The position numbers and the translations under genes are program-made. The notes under the pieces were generated by a model. The model saw nothing but the letters and a program-made list of their open reading frames with translations, was not told the origin of the DNA and searched no databases. From Pelagomonas calceolata (taxonomy: Eukaryota; Sar; Pelagophyceae; Pelagomonadales; Pelagomonadaceae), in assembly GCA_918797485.1 (NCBI GenBank), contig CAKKNE010000002.1:834501-898500 (forward strand): a stretch of 64,000 nt of DNA, given 5' to 3'. How positions within the stretch are numbered: position 1 is the stretch's first letter; the number at the start of each line of letters is the position of its first letter. Below are positions 44,720-52,743 of the stretch, in pieces.

Positions 44720-45385
44720 TCATTTCTTACGCTTCTGGCCCGCGACCGGCATGGACTCCGACGTCTTCCGCCGCACCATCGGCCGCTCGTCGCCCTTGTC
44801 CTCCCTTTCGGTGGCGCAGTCGTGCTCCGACTCCGAGCCCTCGATGTCGCACAAGTCCACCAACAAGTCCTCCATGAGCCGGTTCCGCACGTGCGTCGCC
44901 AGGTCATTATCCGGGAGCCACGGCAGCGCCAGCAACAGGTTCAACACATCCGCGGGCTCGTCCACCAGCGGTAATGCTTGCAATCGCAGCTCGATGAGCG
45001 CGCGGCCGTCGCAGGCCGTCCGCACCTGCAGCTCCTCGAATTCCGGAGCCGCGCCCGTCGCCAGGGCCTGCACCGAGAAGAGCTCCTTGTCGTCCCAGCA
45101 CAAGCGCAGCGACGACGTCGTCGTCGCGTTTTCGAGGAGAGACGCGTCCGGCGTCGGACGCGTCGCTACCAGCAAAACGTCGCCCTTGGCCCGCGTCCGC
45201 CGCGGCAGCCGCAGCTCGTCGCGGCCCTTACTTGTTGCGAATGAAAGTCTCGCGGCGACGTCGCGGAGCTGGCCCTTGGCCATCTTGTCGAGGTCGCGGC
45301 CGCTCGACGAGTCCACCCACGCCGCGACGGCGTCGCGGTAGGCAGTCACGGCGGCGGCGTCGTCTTGCTGGGTGAGCTCAGCCAT
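44720..45385 (-). CDS. Hypothetical protein
   Basis: This 221-residue, single-exon protein is acidic at its N terminus and basic at its C terminus (GQKRKK). A helix (YRDAVAAWVDSSSG) and an Arg/Lys-rich segment (LRLPRRTRAKGDVLLVATRP) lead to a region of alternating strands (LRLCWDDKELFSVQALATG, FEELQVRTACDGRALIELRLQALPL) and a late helix pair (VLNLLLALPWLP, RNRLMEDLLVDL). There is no signal or membrane segment. I do not recognise it. It is kept as a gene because of its coherent domain pattern, standard spacing, and the shared GCTAG motif upstream. Confidence 0.62.
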   Translation of the reverse strand: MAELTQQDDAAAVTAYRDAVAAWVDSSSGRDLDKMAKGQLRDVAARLSFATSKGRDELRLPRRTRAKGDVLLVATRPTPDASLLENATTTSSLRLCWDDKELFSVQALATGAAPEFEELQVRTACDGRALIELRLQALPLVDEPADVLNLLLALPWLPDNDLATHVRNRLMEDLLVDLCDIEGSESEHDCATEREDKGDERPMVRRKTSESMPVAGQKRKK

Positions 45386-45634
45386 GAATTACGACGAGCG
45401 GGCAGCGCGCCACAAATGAGCGCAAAAACTGCACTGGGAGAGATGAAATACGAGGCGTGCGGCAGCAGCGCGACAGCACAAAACTGCACCGGGAGAGCAC
45501 GGCTGTGGCACGGATCAAATCGCTGGTCTTAGGCGACGAAGAGCTGTGATTCGCTACGGACGCAAGACAAAAAGAGTCTAGAACCGCCCCAGAGGAGCCG
45601 TGAGCAGCAAATACGCAAAAGCGTAAGGCAGCGG

Positions 45635-45658
45635 GCTAGCGGCATGTAAGACACTAGC
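45635..45658 (+). promoter_or_regulatory. GCTAG palindromic promoter motif, copy 10
   Basis: Identical in all 24 positions to the copy at 16528. It lies in the divergent spacer 45386-45809, 152 bp before the EMC1 ATG and 250 bp from the opposite gene's start. A TATA-like CATATATAAAT occurs at about 45740. Confidence 0.82.
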
Positions 45659-45809
45659 AAGTAGGCAGTCCTGGAATCGCGGCCGTGTTGTGCATCGGTG
45701 AGCAACGCCGGCAGCGGTAAACGCTTCTGAGCAGCTCCACATATATAAATCTTGGCTGCGCTGGCGAAGACTGCGTGAAAAAGCGCCTTGACGCCACAGC
45801 ACAGCAAGC

Positions 45810-48677
45810 ATGCGCGCGCTCCTCGTAGCCGCATGCCTAGGCCAAGCGGCCGCTCTCTACGCGGACCAGGCCGGCGAGCAGGACTGGCACCGCGAGAACA
45901 TTGGCCGGGTCACGCACGCCGTTTCTAAACAAAAGGCGCTTTTTGTGATGACGGAGGCCGGCGACCGCTCATTGGTAGCGTCGCTCGGCGCGCGGACGGG
46001 CACCCTGAACTGGCGGACGGCGCTGCCGCCTGATGAGAAGGGCCACGCCGTCGCGCTGACCGACAAGGCCGTCGTCACTCTGAGTGGAGAAGGGAAGTGC
46101 CGGGCCTGGGCTCAAAATGGAGGCGCGCTCTTGTGGGAGCAGCCGGCGCTGCCCGGTAAGAGCTCCCAGGCGTTGGCCGTCGTCGAGGCCAATAAACAAT
46201 GCACCGTCGCCGTGCTGGCGGGTAACGCGGTGGCCTTCTGGGACTGTAGCACGGGCGCTGCCAGAGGCGCGTGGTTCGCCGAGCGCGACGACGACGCGCA
46301 GTTGGCCGCGGCGTTGCCGCGCGGCGCGGCCTTGGACCTGCGGACGCTCCTGCCGCACAAGGGCCGTATTTTAGTCGCCGGTTTTGTGAACGGGAAGGCT
46401 CTCCTCGCTTCGTTGGACGTGCCGAGCGGCCAGTCGGTGCAGGCGTCGTCCGCGGTGCTCGTGGGACGCGGTCTATCGGAAATAACTCTGGCGGCCCGGG
46501 CCCAGGGCCCGCCGCTCCTCGTCACACTAGATGAATCGGGATCGATCACGGCCTACGACGCGTTATTAGCCAAAACGCCGCTCGCGACGTTGGATGGCGC
46601 CGCGTTGTTGGGCGAGAAGCCCCTTGCCCTGGAAGCGGAGGCCAATCAAAGGGTGCTCCGTTTGCAAGGCGCCTCCCGATCTTTACTGGTCGCGGGCGTC
46701 GAGGACATGACGGGCGGCAAGCGCCAGGTCCTGGTTCCGTTGGGCGAAAGTTGCACAAACTGCGCGCTCGGCGCCGCGGAGCAGCACGGTAGGGTGGCGT
46801 GGGCGCGCGTCGATCACGACTATAGTTATCAAGTGCGCGAGCTCGACGGCGCGCTCATCAGCGAGGACAAGGCGCCTCTATCATCAGCGATACACGGCCC
46901 TCCCTCTCATTGTACGCCGCAGTTGTTTGAATTAAAGAAGGGCGGCGCGGGGGCTAGAGTGTTTGTGGTGAGCCGCGCGCATACCCTTGCATCATTGCAA
47001 GGCGACAACGTGGCCTGGTCGCGCGACGAGGCCCTGGCGAACGCCCAGAACCCCGTCTTCGTCGACGCGGCGCCGAAGAAGATCAGCAAGAGGAGCAAGA
47101 TCCCGACCTTCTCCCAGCGCCTCGCGCTGCAGGTCGAGGCTTGTTTGACCTTTGCTGATGGACTCATAGATTCAGTGAAGGACGTCTTCCAACCCACTGC
47201 CTCTTCAAAAGCTTTAAAAAAGAAGCGCAACGCCGTGCGCTACGGTTTTGATAAAATTGCAGTGGTCATGAATAGTGAGGCGGGCCGCGTGTTCGGGCTG
47301 GAGATGGATACGGGAGCCGTGAGGTGGTCCGCGCTCGTGGAACCGGGTGCTAAATTAACGCAGTCTTCGGAAGATGAAGTTCTCATAGTGTCAAAGACGT
47401 CTCTTACGTACTTAAACGCTCTAGATGGCTCGGCGACGGGAACGGACCACATCGCACCCCTAGATGCGTTGGTACCCGCGGCCACGCTCAAGGGGCGCGT
47501 GGCCTTCCTCGGCGTTAACTTGAGGGGCGACGGCGCCTCCGTGCGCGTGTTGCCCGAGGCGGCTGAGACACAAGTGGCCAAGAAACTCGCAGAGACGCCA
47601 ACACACTTCCACGTCATTCGCGACGGAATTGTGAGGTGCTTCCGCGTATCTGATACGAGTAACGCGGTGGAGGTCGGTGCCGTCGTCGTCGCGCCGCTCG
47701 AAACGGACGAAATCGTGAGCGTCGCGCACCCGGACGGCGCTCCCGTGTCGACGGCGGCTCATGTTTTAGGTGATGACGCTCTCTTACTAAAGTACCTGAA
47801 CCCCCACCTGCTGATCGTGCTCACGACATCTAAAGGAGGAGAATCTGCACCGTTGTTAGATGTTTCACTAAGGGCCGAGGGCGAGGACCAGGTCGCGCCG
47901 CCATCTTTGACGGTGACTTTGATAGACGTCGTGGCCGCTTCGGTGGCGCACCGCGTCGTCGTGCCGCACGGGAGCGCGCCGGCCTCCGCGGCGCTTTCGG
48001 AGAATTTCGTGGCCTACACGTATTGGAACGCCAAAGCTAAAAGAAGTGAAGTCGGTGCCATCTCGCTGCACGAGGGGCTCATTGAACGGTTCGGTTTGAG
48101 TCCGTTCAAGGTGCCCGAGCAGTCGGCCACTCGCTCCTCATTGACGGCGCCGCCGCCCGTAGCCTTACAGCGGACCTTTGCCTTGGCGAAGCCCGTGCTT
48201 ACTATATCTTCCACAAGAACACAGCGCGGCGTCTCCTCCAAACACGTTTTGCTGGGCATGGAGCCGGGGCAATTAGCGGCTCTAGATAGAAGAGCACTGG
48301 ATCCGCGACGGCCCGTGCTCGAGGACGACGCGACGAAGGCCCAACGCAAAAAAGCGGAAAGGGAGCTGCAGGAGGGCCTGGCGCCCTACCGGCCCTTCGT
48401 TCCACTAATACCGAGGCAGATGGTCTCGCACACGCTGACGATCGTTGGACTCAAAAACATCTACGCGACGGACTCGAAGCTCGAGTCGACGTCGCTCGTG
48501 CTGGCCTGCGGCGTCGATCTCTTCGGCGCGAGACACACGCCTTCGGGAGCGTTCGATTTGATCGCGGACGACTTCAACTACGCGCTGCTCGTATTATTGC
48601 TCGGCGCGATGGCTGGTGGCATGATTATGCTGCGGCGCGCGGCGGCGGCGAAGAACCTTAGTCTGATGTGGATCTAG
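45810..48677 (+). CDS. EMC1: ER membrane protein complex subunit 1
   Basis: This 955-residue, single-exon protein fits EMC1, the large lumenal subunit of the insertase that places tail-anchored and multi-pass proteins in the ER membrane. A signal peptide (MRALLVAACLGQAAALYADQ) precedes WHRENIGRV, the characteristic EMC1 N terminus. A long PQQ-like beta-propeller region follows (GTLNWRTALPP, GGALLWEQPALPG). The C-terminal DUF1620 block ends in RPFVPLIPRQMVSHTLTIVGLKNI, then STSLVLACGVDLFGARHTPSGAFDLIADDFNYALLVLLLG with the membrane helix, and a short cytosolic tail. The length is typical (about 950-1000). Confidence 0.95.
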   Translation: MRALLVAACLGQAAALYADQAGEQDWHRENIGRVTHAVSKQKALFVMTEAGDRSLVASLGARTGTLNWRTALPPDEKGHAVALTDKAVVTLSGEGKCRAWAQNGGALLWEQPALPGKSSQALAVVEANKQCTVAVLAGNAVAFWDCSTGAARGAWFAERDDDAQLAAALPRGAALDLRTLLPHKGRILVAGFVNGKALLASLDVPSGQSVQASSAVLVGRGLSEITLAARAQGPPLLVTLDESGSITAYDALLAKTPLATLDGAALLGEKPLALEAEANQRVLRLQGASRSLLVAGVEDMTGGKRQVLVPLGESCTNCALGAAEQHGRVAWARVDHDYSYQVRELDGALISEDKAPLSSAIHGPPSHCTPQLFELKKGGAGARVFVVSRAHTLASLQGDNVAWSRDEALANAQNPVFVDAAPKKISKRSKIPTFSQRLALQVEACLTFADGLIDSVKDVFQPTASSKALKKKRNAVRYGFDKIAVVMNSEAGRVFGLEMDTGAVRWSALVEPGAKLTQSSEDEVLIVSKTSLTYLNALDGSATGTDHIAPLDALVPAATLKGRVAFLGVNLRGDGASVRVLPEAAETQVAKKLAETPTHFHVIRDGIVRCFRVSDTSNAVEVGAVVVAPLETDEIVSVAHPDGAPVSTAAHVLGDDALLLKYLNPHLLIVLTTSKGGESAPLLDVSLRAEGEDQVAPPSLTVTLIDVVAASVAHRVVVPHGSAPASAALSENFVAYTYWNAKAKRSEVGAISLHEGLIERFGLSPFKVPEQSATRSSLTAPPPVALQRTFALAKPVLTISSTRTQRGVSSKHVLLGMEPGQLAALDRRALDPRRPVLEDDATKAQRKKAERELQEGLAPYRPFVPLIPRQMVSHTLTIVGLKNIYATDSKLESTSLVLACGVDLFGARHTPSGAFDLIADDFNYALLVLLLGAMAGGMIMLRRAAAAKNLSLMWI

Positions 48678-48791
48678 GCGTGTATACATATTTCTCTACT
48701 CCCTGGGCATCGGCCACGTCCATTACCTGGCGTCGGCGCCGTTCGTCACGGGCGTAGGACTCCTGGACGTGGACGGCGGGCACGGCGTTCG

Positions 48792-49556
48792 TCAATACGC
48801 GGACGCGGCGACGGACCCGAGAGGTTGCTGCGTGGCGGTGGCCGCGGCCGTCGGCGGCGGCGCGTCGATGTTGAGGTGCTTGAGGATCGCGTCGAGCTTG
48901 GCGTCCGTGCTCTGCGCTTGGGCCTTGAGGATCTGGATCTCGCCGAGGAGCTGTTCCGCGCGCTTGATCTGGCCCGTGTCGCCGCGCGCCTTCATGCGCG
49001 TTTTGAGCTCCTTGACGATCTCCGCCACGAGGTCGCCGGCGCAGAAGCACTGGGGCGAGACCTTCGTCTCGGCGAATTGGAAGCAATGGCAGCACCCGAG
49101 GCATCTCAAGTGCTCGACGGCCTGGAGCTCGCCGTAGGGCCGGCGCTGCGTCTGCGTCGAGCAGCACGTGGTCGTCACCAGATGTGCCTCTTCCGGCTCG
49201 AGGAACAGCTTCTGCTCGAGCGTGCAACACAACCTGTGTGGAAATAAAAATTTACGGCACGTTCACGAGTGCTGAATCGTCGCATCGTCCAGGACTCGTC
49301 CTCCACGCCATCAATGCGACGCACTGGTTGATTTCCACACAGAACGTAACGGGATTATCCCCGGAATGATCCAGAACTTCTCGAAGTAGTTCGTCACATT
49401 ATACTCCTTGTGCTCGAAGCGGACCGCGGCGAACGTCCTGTTCGCCGCGGACGGCTGGTGGTCGACGATGCCGTCGCTGCCGGACGCGAGCTGGCTCTCG
49501 GTCACGGGCGACATCTGAGTCGCGGAGACGAGGCGTTTCGAGGCGTCGCGCGTCAT
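48792..49556 (-). CDS. Cys-rich protein of unknown family (2 exons)
   Basis: Exons 49556-49351 and 49233-48792 encode 215 residues. After splicing the centre reads YFEKFWIIPGIIPLCCTLEQKLFLEPEEAHLVTTTCC, then LRCLGCCHCFQF and SPQCFCAGDLVAEIV, with Cys pairs in a pattern suggestive of palmitoylation or metal binding. A C-terminal coiled coil (IKRAEQLLGEIQILKAQ and ILKHLNI) and an Ala/Thr tail follow. It has PLAC8-like Cys pairs next to Trp/Pro-rich segments, but I could not assign the family. Only the spliced form joins IIP to LCC in frame, so the introner intron is supported by phase. Confidence 0.7.
49234..49342 (-). mobile_element. Introner, long subfamily, in the Cys-rich gene
   Basis: This 109-bp element has inverted ends CTGTGTGGAAAT. 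Gene-strand duplications are GTTACGTT and GTTGTGTT (6 of 8). The intron is 49350-49234. The core hairpin is one-armed (GCATTGATGGCGTGG), a sign of decay. Confidence 0.88.
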
Positions 49557-50056
49557 TTGCTTGGCAGAGAGGGAGTACTTGGCAGAGATTTTTCAGGAGT
49601 CAAAGAGGAAGGTTACGGGACCTCTCTTGGCTCGGAACCGGCACCGATGGTATCCAGACGTTCAAAATAGATGCGGAGACCGCGAATCACGCAGCGACGA
49701 CGCGACGCGAGCCACTACAGCGTGACTTTGCCAGTAAAACCCGTTTTGACGCGGCAAGTCGTCTGGCCGAGATATCTATCTTCTTCTCGTCCCTTGATAC
49801 GCCTCTTCAATGATCGGTCCGTGCGACTTGGCGAGGCAGAGCGCCTTCAGCCAGTCACAGTGCCATTGCAGCTAATTCGGCCACCGCACAGTCTCGCGAG
49901 TTCTCACAGCTTCTGGAGGTCGCATTCGTCATAATTTATTGGCTGCACCAGCGCTGCTTTACGCGCTGCAGCCTAGCAACAAGTTGTCAGAGTGCCACCC
50001 ACTGCAACCACCGCTCGTGCGCGCCGACGACGCGACAACCGAGTGATTCCGCAGCC
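49557..50056. promoter_or_regulatory. Divergent spacer of the Cys-rich and uridine kinase genes
   Basis: No gene is supported in these 500 bp. There is no full GCTAG motif; CCTAGCAACAAG at 49971 is a partial resemblance only. Confidence 0.3.
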
Positions 50057-50884
50057 ATGCCGCGCCGCTGGCTGCTGCTCGTCGCAAGCACGCAAGCTTT
50101 GACAGCACCGCAGTTCTACGACAGTGCAACGAAAGCACCGGCCTTCTACAAACTTGTGAGTAGAGGCGGCGGCCCCGTCTTCGCGTCCAAACCCCGCCCC
50201 CAACCGTTGGTGGTCGGCGTCGCCGGCGGCACCGCTTCTGGTAAAACTGCATTAACAGCAAACATCGTGGAGCTGCTCGGCGCGGAGGCGGCAAGCGTCG
50301 CGTCGATCACGCAAGATTCATTCTACAGAGACCTTACGGTCGACGAGATGAACAGAATAGAAGAAATCAATTTCGACGTGCCCGAGGCCTTTGACTTCGA
50401 CGAGATCGAGAGTGTTTTGACAGCCCTGAAACGAGGAGACACGTCCGTACGAGTACCTACGTACGACTTCGTGGCGAACGCGCGACGACCTCCATCGAAT
50501 GATATTATACTGGAGGACTCACCTAGAGTTGTTTTTTTTGAGGGTATATTAGCTCTACACTCGGAGCGATTACGAGACCTCATGGACCTGAAGATCTTTG
50601 TCGACGCCGACGCCGACGTCAGACTCGCAAGGCGTATTAGGAGGGACGTCGCCGAGCGGGGAAGGGACGTGGACGGCGTGCTGCGGGCGTACGAGACGTT
50701 CGTGAAGCCCGCGTTCGACGAATTTGTACTCCCCACAAAGCGCCACGCCGACGTCGTCGTGCCGCGGGGTGCGGAGAACGCCGTGGCGATCGATCTCCTT
50801 GTGAGGGGCATCCGGGAGCGGACGCTGGAGCGGTCGGCGCAGGCGGCGTCATCGAAACCGGCGCGCGTCATCGTCGCGCCCTGA
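50057..50884 (+). CDS. Uridine kinase, plastid-type leader
   Basis: This 275-residue protein phosphorylates uridine/cytidine with ATP or GTP in the pyrimidine salvage pathway. The P-loop is VGVAGGTASGKTAL. Other conserved parts are ITQDSFYRDLT, NFDVPEAFDFDEI, VRVPTYDFVANAR, VVFFEGILAL, LKIFVDADADVRLARRIRRD, ERGRDVDGVLRAYE and FVLPTKRHADVVVPRG. The catalytic Asp and uridine-binding residues are in place. The leader (MPRRWLLLVASTQALTAPQF) has a signal and a plastid motif with Phe soon after cleavage. There is no C-terminal UPRT domain. A plastid uridine kinase fits pyrimidine salvage in plants. Confidence 0.92.
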   Translation: MPRRWLLLVASTQALTAPQFYDSATKAPAFYKLVSRGGGPVFASKPRPQPLVVGVAGGTASGKTALTANIVELLGAEAASVASITQDSFYRDLTVDEMNRIEEINFDVPEAFDFDEIESVLTALKRGDTSVRVPTYDFVANARRPPSNDIILEDSPRVVFFEGILALHSERLRDLMDLKIFVDADADVRLARRIRRDVAERGRDVDGVLRAYETFVKPAFDEFVLPTKRHADVVVPRGAENAVAIDLLVRGIRERTLERSAQAASSKPARVIVAP

Positions 50885-50958
50885 ACTACTTTGTATTTGT
50901 GTAATAAGGATGCATATATATATATCCCTCTCGGCCCGATTGTGATACACGTGTGCGC

Positions 50959-50982
50959 GCTAGCGTTCCGTAAGACACTAGC
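50959..50982 (+). promoter_or_regulatory. GCTAG palindromic promoter motif, copy 11
   Basis: The copy reads GCTAGCGTTCCG, TAAGAC, ACTAGC. It lies between two plus-strand genes, 68 bp before the downstream ATG, so it can be assigned to the U-box gene. Confidence 0.78.
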
Positions 50983-51049
50983 AAGTTGGGGCCTGTGACA
51001 CCACGCGCGCGCGGCTGCCCCTGAGCGGTGGTGGCAGCACTTGGGAGCC

Positions 51050-52738
51050 ATGCCTTCGGCAGCGCAAAAACAGAGGCGACGGAAACTGAAACAGAAGAAA
51101 GAAACGAAGAAAGGCCGAATACGCTTGTGGCAGGACCACCAGGAGCGGGTCAAAGCAGCTGTTTTTAGCGCCTTCAGGGGGTGTCCTCTTTACCTGCATG
51201 GTCGCTCGCCATCCGAGCGGGACCTCTTCGCTGAACAGTTTATTCCGCTTATAGCCGACGCGGTCCAGGAAGCCGCGTGGGACCTGCCAGCTAATGCGCC
51301 TTTGGACGAAGAAGCCGTGAAAGAGTATATGATGGATGTGATAGATGACGATGCCGCCCCATTCACCGGAGCCTTGCAGATTGAGGACATCGAGAAGTAC
51401 GCGGGATTCATTACTCTTGCCACGGCGGCCTACAACTCGCCCCAGGGCACGAATACGGCTACAGCACCCGCCGCGCCGCCCGCGCCCGTGGCCGAGACGG
51501 CGGAAGAGCTGCGGCGGCGCGCCAGAAACCTCAGGAAGAAGCTCTTTCTAACGGCAGGCCTGCAGTCTCGCGTCGACGCTGGCCTCGATCCCAACGAGCA
51601 GCAGGTCGGGAAGCTCGCGCGCCGGGGCGAGCTGGAAAACGAGCTCGCGGCGGTGATGGAGGCGCTCGAGGCACTGCCGCCGCTGGAATCTGGGAGCGAC
51701 GACGAGGCGACGGTGCCCGACAGCGCGGCGTCCGTCCCGGCGGATAGCGGTCTCGGGAGGCGGGTTGCGGAGGCAGCGGCGGCGGCCCCGCCGGCGCCCG
51801 CCTCGACGCCCTCGGATGTCCAGCAAGGCGACGTGGGATGCTGGAGCGCCGGCGGGATGCTGGAGAGCCTGATGAACGCGCCCGGCGGCGCCGCGGCCCT
51901 CGCGCGCGCATTGCAAGCGCGCGAGCAGAACGCCTATCGGGCCGCGCGGGACGACATCTACGATAGCGACGACGAGGAGCGCGACGTCGCGCGGCGGCTC
52001 CAGGGCGCCCGAGGCCAGGAGCGGCGGGAGCGCGAAGCAGTGCCTACAATGGAAGGCAGCTGGGTCTGCACGGCGTGCACCTTCGAGAACCCGGACCCGA
52101 GCGCCCTCGTCTGCGACATCTGCAACACGGGGCGGCCGGACGCGGTGGCTCTCGAGAGCCGACGAATCGCGCTCCGGTTCATGGCCGAAGAGAGTTCCCG
52201 CGCCGCGAACGTCCCGCGCCGCGACCATCCTGCGACCGAGAGCGCGAGCGCCCAGAGTGTCGCGGCTCAGCGGAGGGGTCGCGACAGAGCCGATCGGGAC
52301 CTAGCTGCGACCGGCTTATGGCCCGCCGCGACAGAGCCGCCACCCAGAACGGGGTTGCCGCTGCTCGACGCGGGGGCGTGGGGACAACACCTGCTTGCGA
52401 ACGTGGTCGCCGCGCCGCCGCCCGCGCCGCCGCCCGCGCCCGCAGTCGCCGCGCCGCCGCCCGCGCCGCCGCCCGCGCCGGCCGCCTCGCAAGCCGCGCG
52501 ACCGGACCCCCCGGACGCGCTCGTCTGCCCCATTTCCATGGAGTTGATGGAGGACCCCGTCTTAGCGATGGACGGCCACACGTACGATCGATCGTCCATC
52601 GAGGCATGGCTCAAAACCGGCAAGAAGACGTCTCCGAAGACCAATGCACCTCTGCCCTCGACCGCGCTCTATCCAAATCACGCGGTGAAGAGCATGGTCC
52701 AGGACTACCTCGAAACTTGTAAAAAACACCACTGTTAA
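51050..52738 (+). CDS. U-box E3 ligase with RanBP2-type zinc finger
   Basis: The ATG at 51050 gives 562 residues. The N terminus is very basic (KQRRRKLKQKKETKKG). A central Ala/Pro-rich region contains a RanBP2-type finger (near residue 335): GSWVCTACTFENPDPSALVCDICNTG, with W-x-C-x2-C and C-x2-C. At the C terminus a full U-box reads DALVCPISMELMEDPVLAMDGHTYDRSSIEAWL, followed by TSPKTNAPLPSTALYPNHAVKSMVQDY, with the Pro and hydrophobic residues that contact the E2. RanBP2 fingers often bind ubiquitin chains, so the protein may extend existing chains (E4-like). Its stop is 5 bp from the convergent FKBP gene's stop. Confidence 0.88.
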   Translation: MPSAAQKQRRRKLKQKKETKKGRIRLWQDHQERVKAAVFSAFRGCPLYLHGRSPSERDLFAEQFIPLIADAVQEAAWDLPANAPLDEEAVKEYMMDVIDDDAAPFTGALQIEDIEKYAGFITLATAAYNSPQGTNTATAPAAPPAPVAETAEELRRRARNLRKKLFLTAGLQSRVDAGLDPNEQQVGKLARRGELENELAAVMEALEALPPLESGSDDEATVPDSAASVPADSGLGRRVAEAAAAAPPAPASTPSDVQQGDVGCWSAGGMLESLMNAPGGAAALARALQAREQNAYRAARDDIYDSDDEERDVARRLQGARGQERREREAVPTMEGSWVCTACTFENPDPSALVCDICNTGRPDAVALESRRIALRFMAEESSRAANVPRRDHPATESASAQSVAAQRRGRDRADRDLAATGLWPAATEPPPRTGLPLLDAGAWGQHLLANVVAAPPPAPPPAPAVAAPPPAPPPAPAASQAARPDPPDALVCPISMELMEDPVLAMDGHTYDRSSIEAWLKTGKKTSPKTNAPLPSTALYPNHAVKSMVQDYLETCKKHHC

Positions 52739-52743
52739 TAAAC

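Noticed and set aside
44720-44907. Long minus frame 43798-44907 antisense to the gene at 43613
   Set aside because: Low-complexity antisense of a Pro-rich coding region and of the hypothetical gene; no domain.
48658-49230. Arg-rich 190-residue frame overlapping the Cys-rich gene
   Set aside because: A shifted-frame shadow; the chosen frame joins across the introner and has coherent helices.
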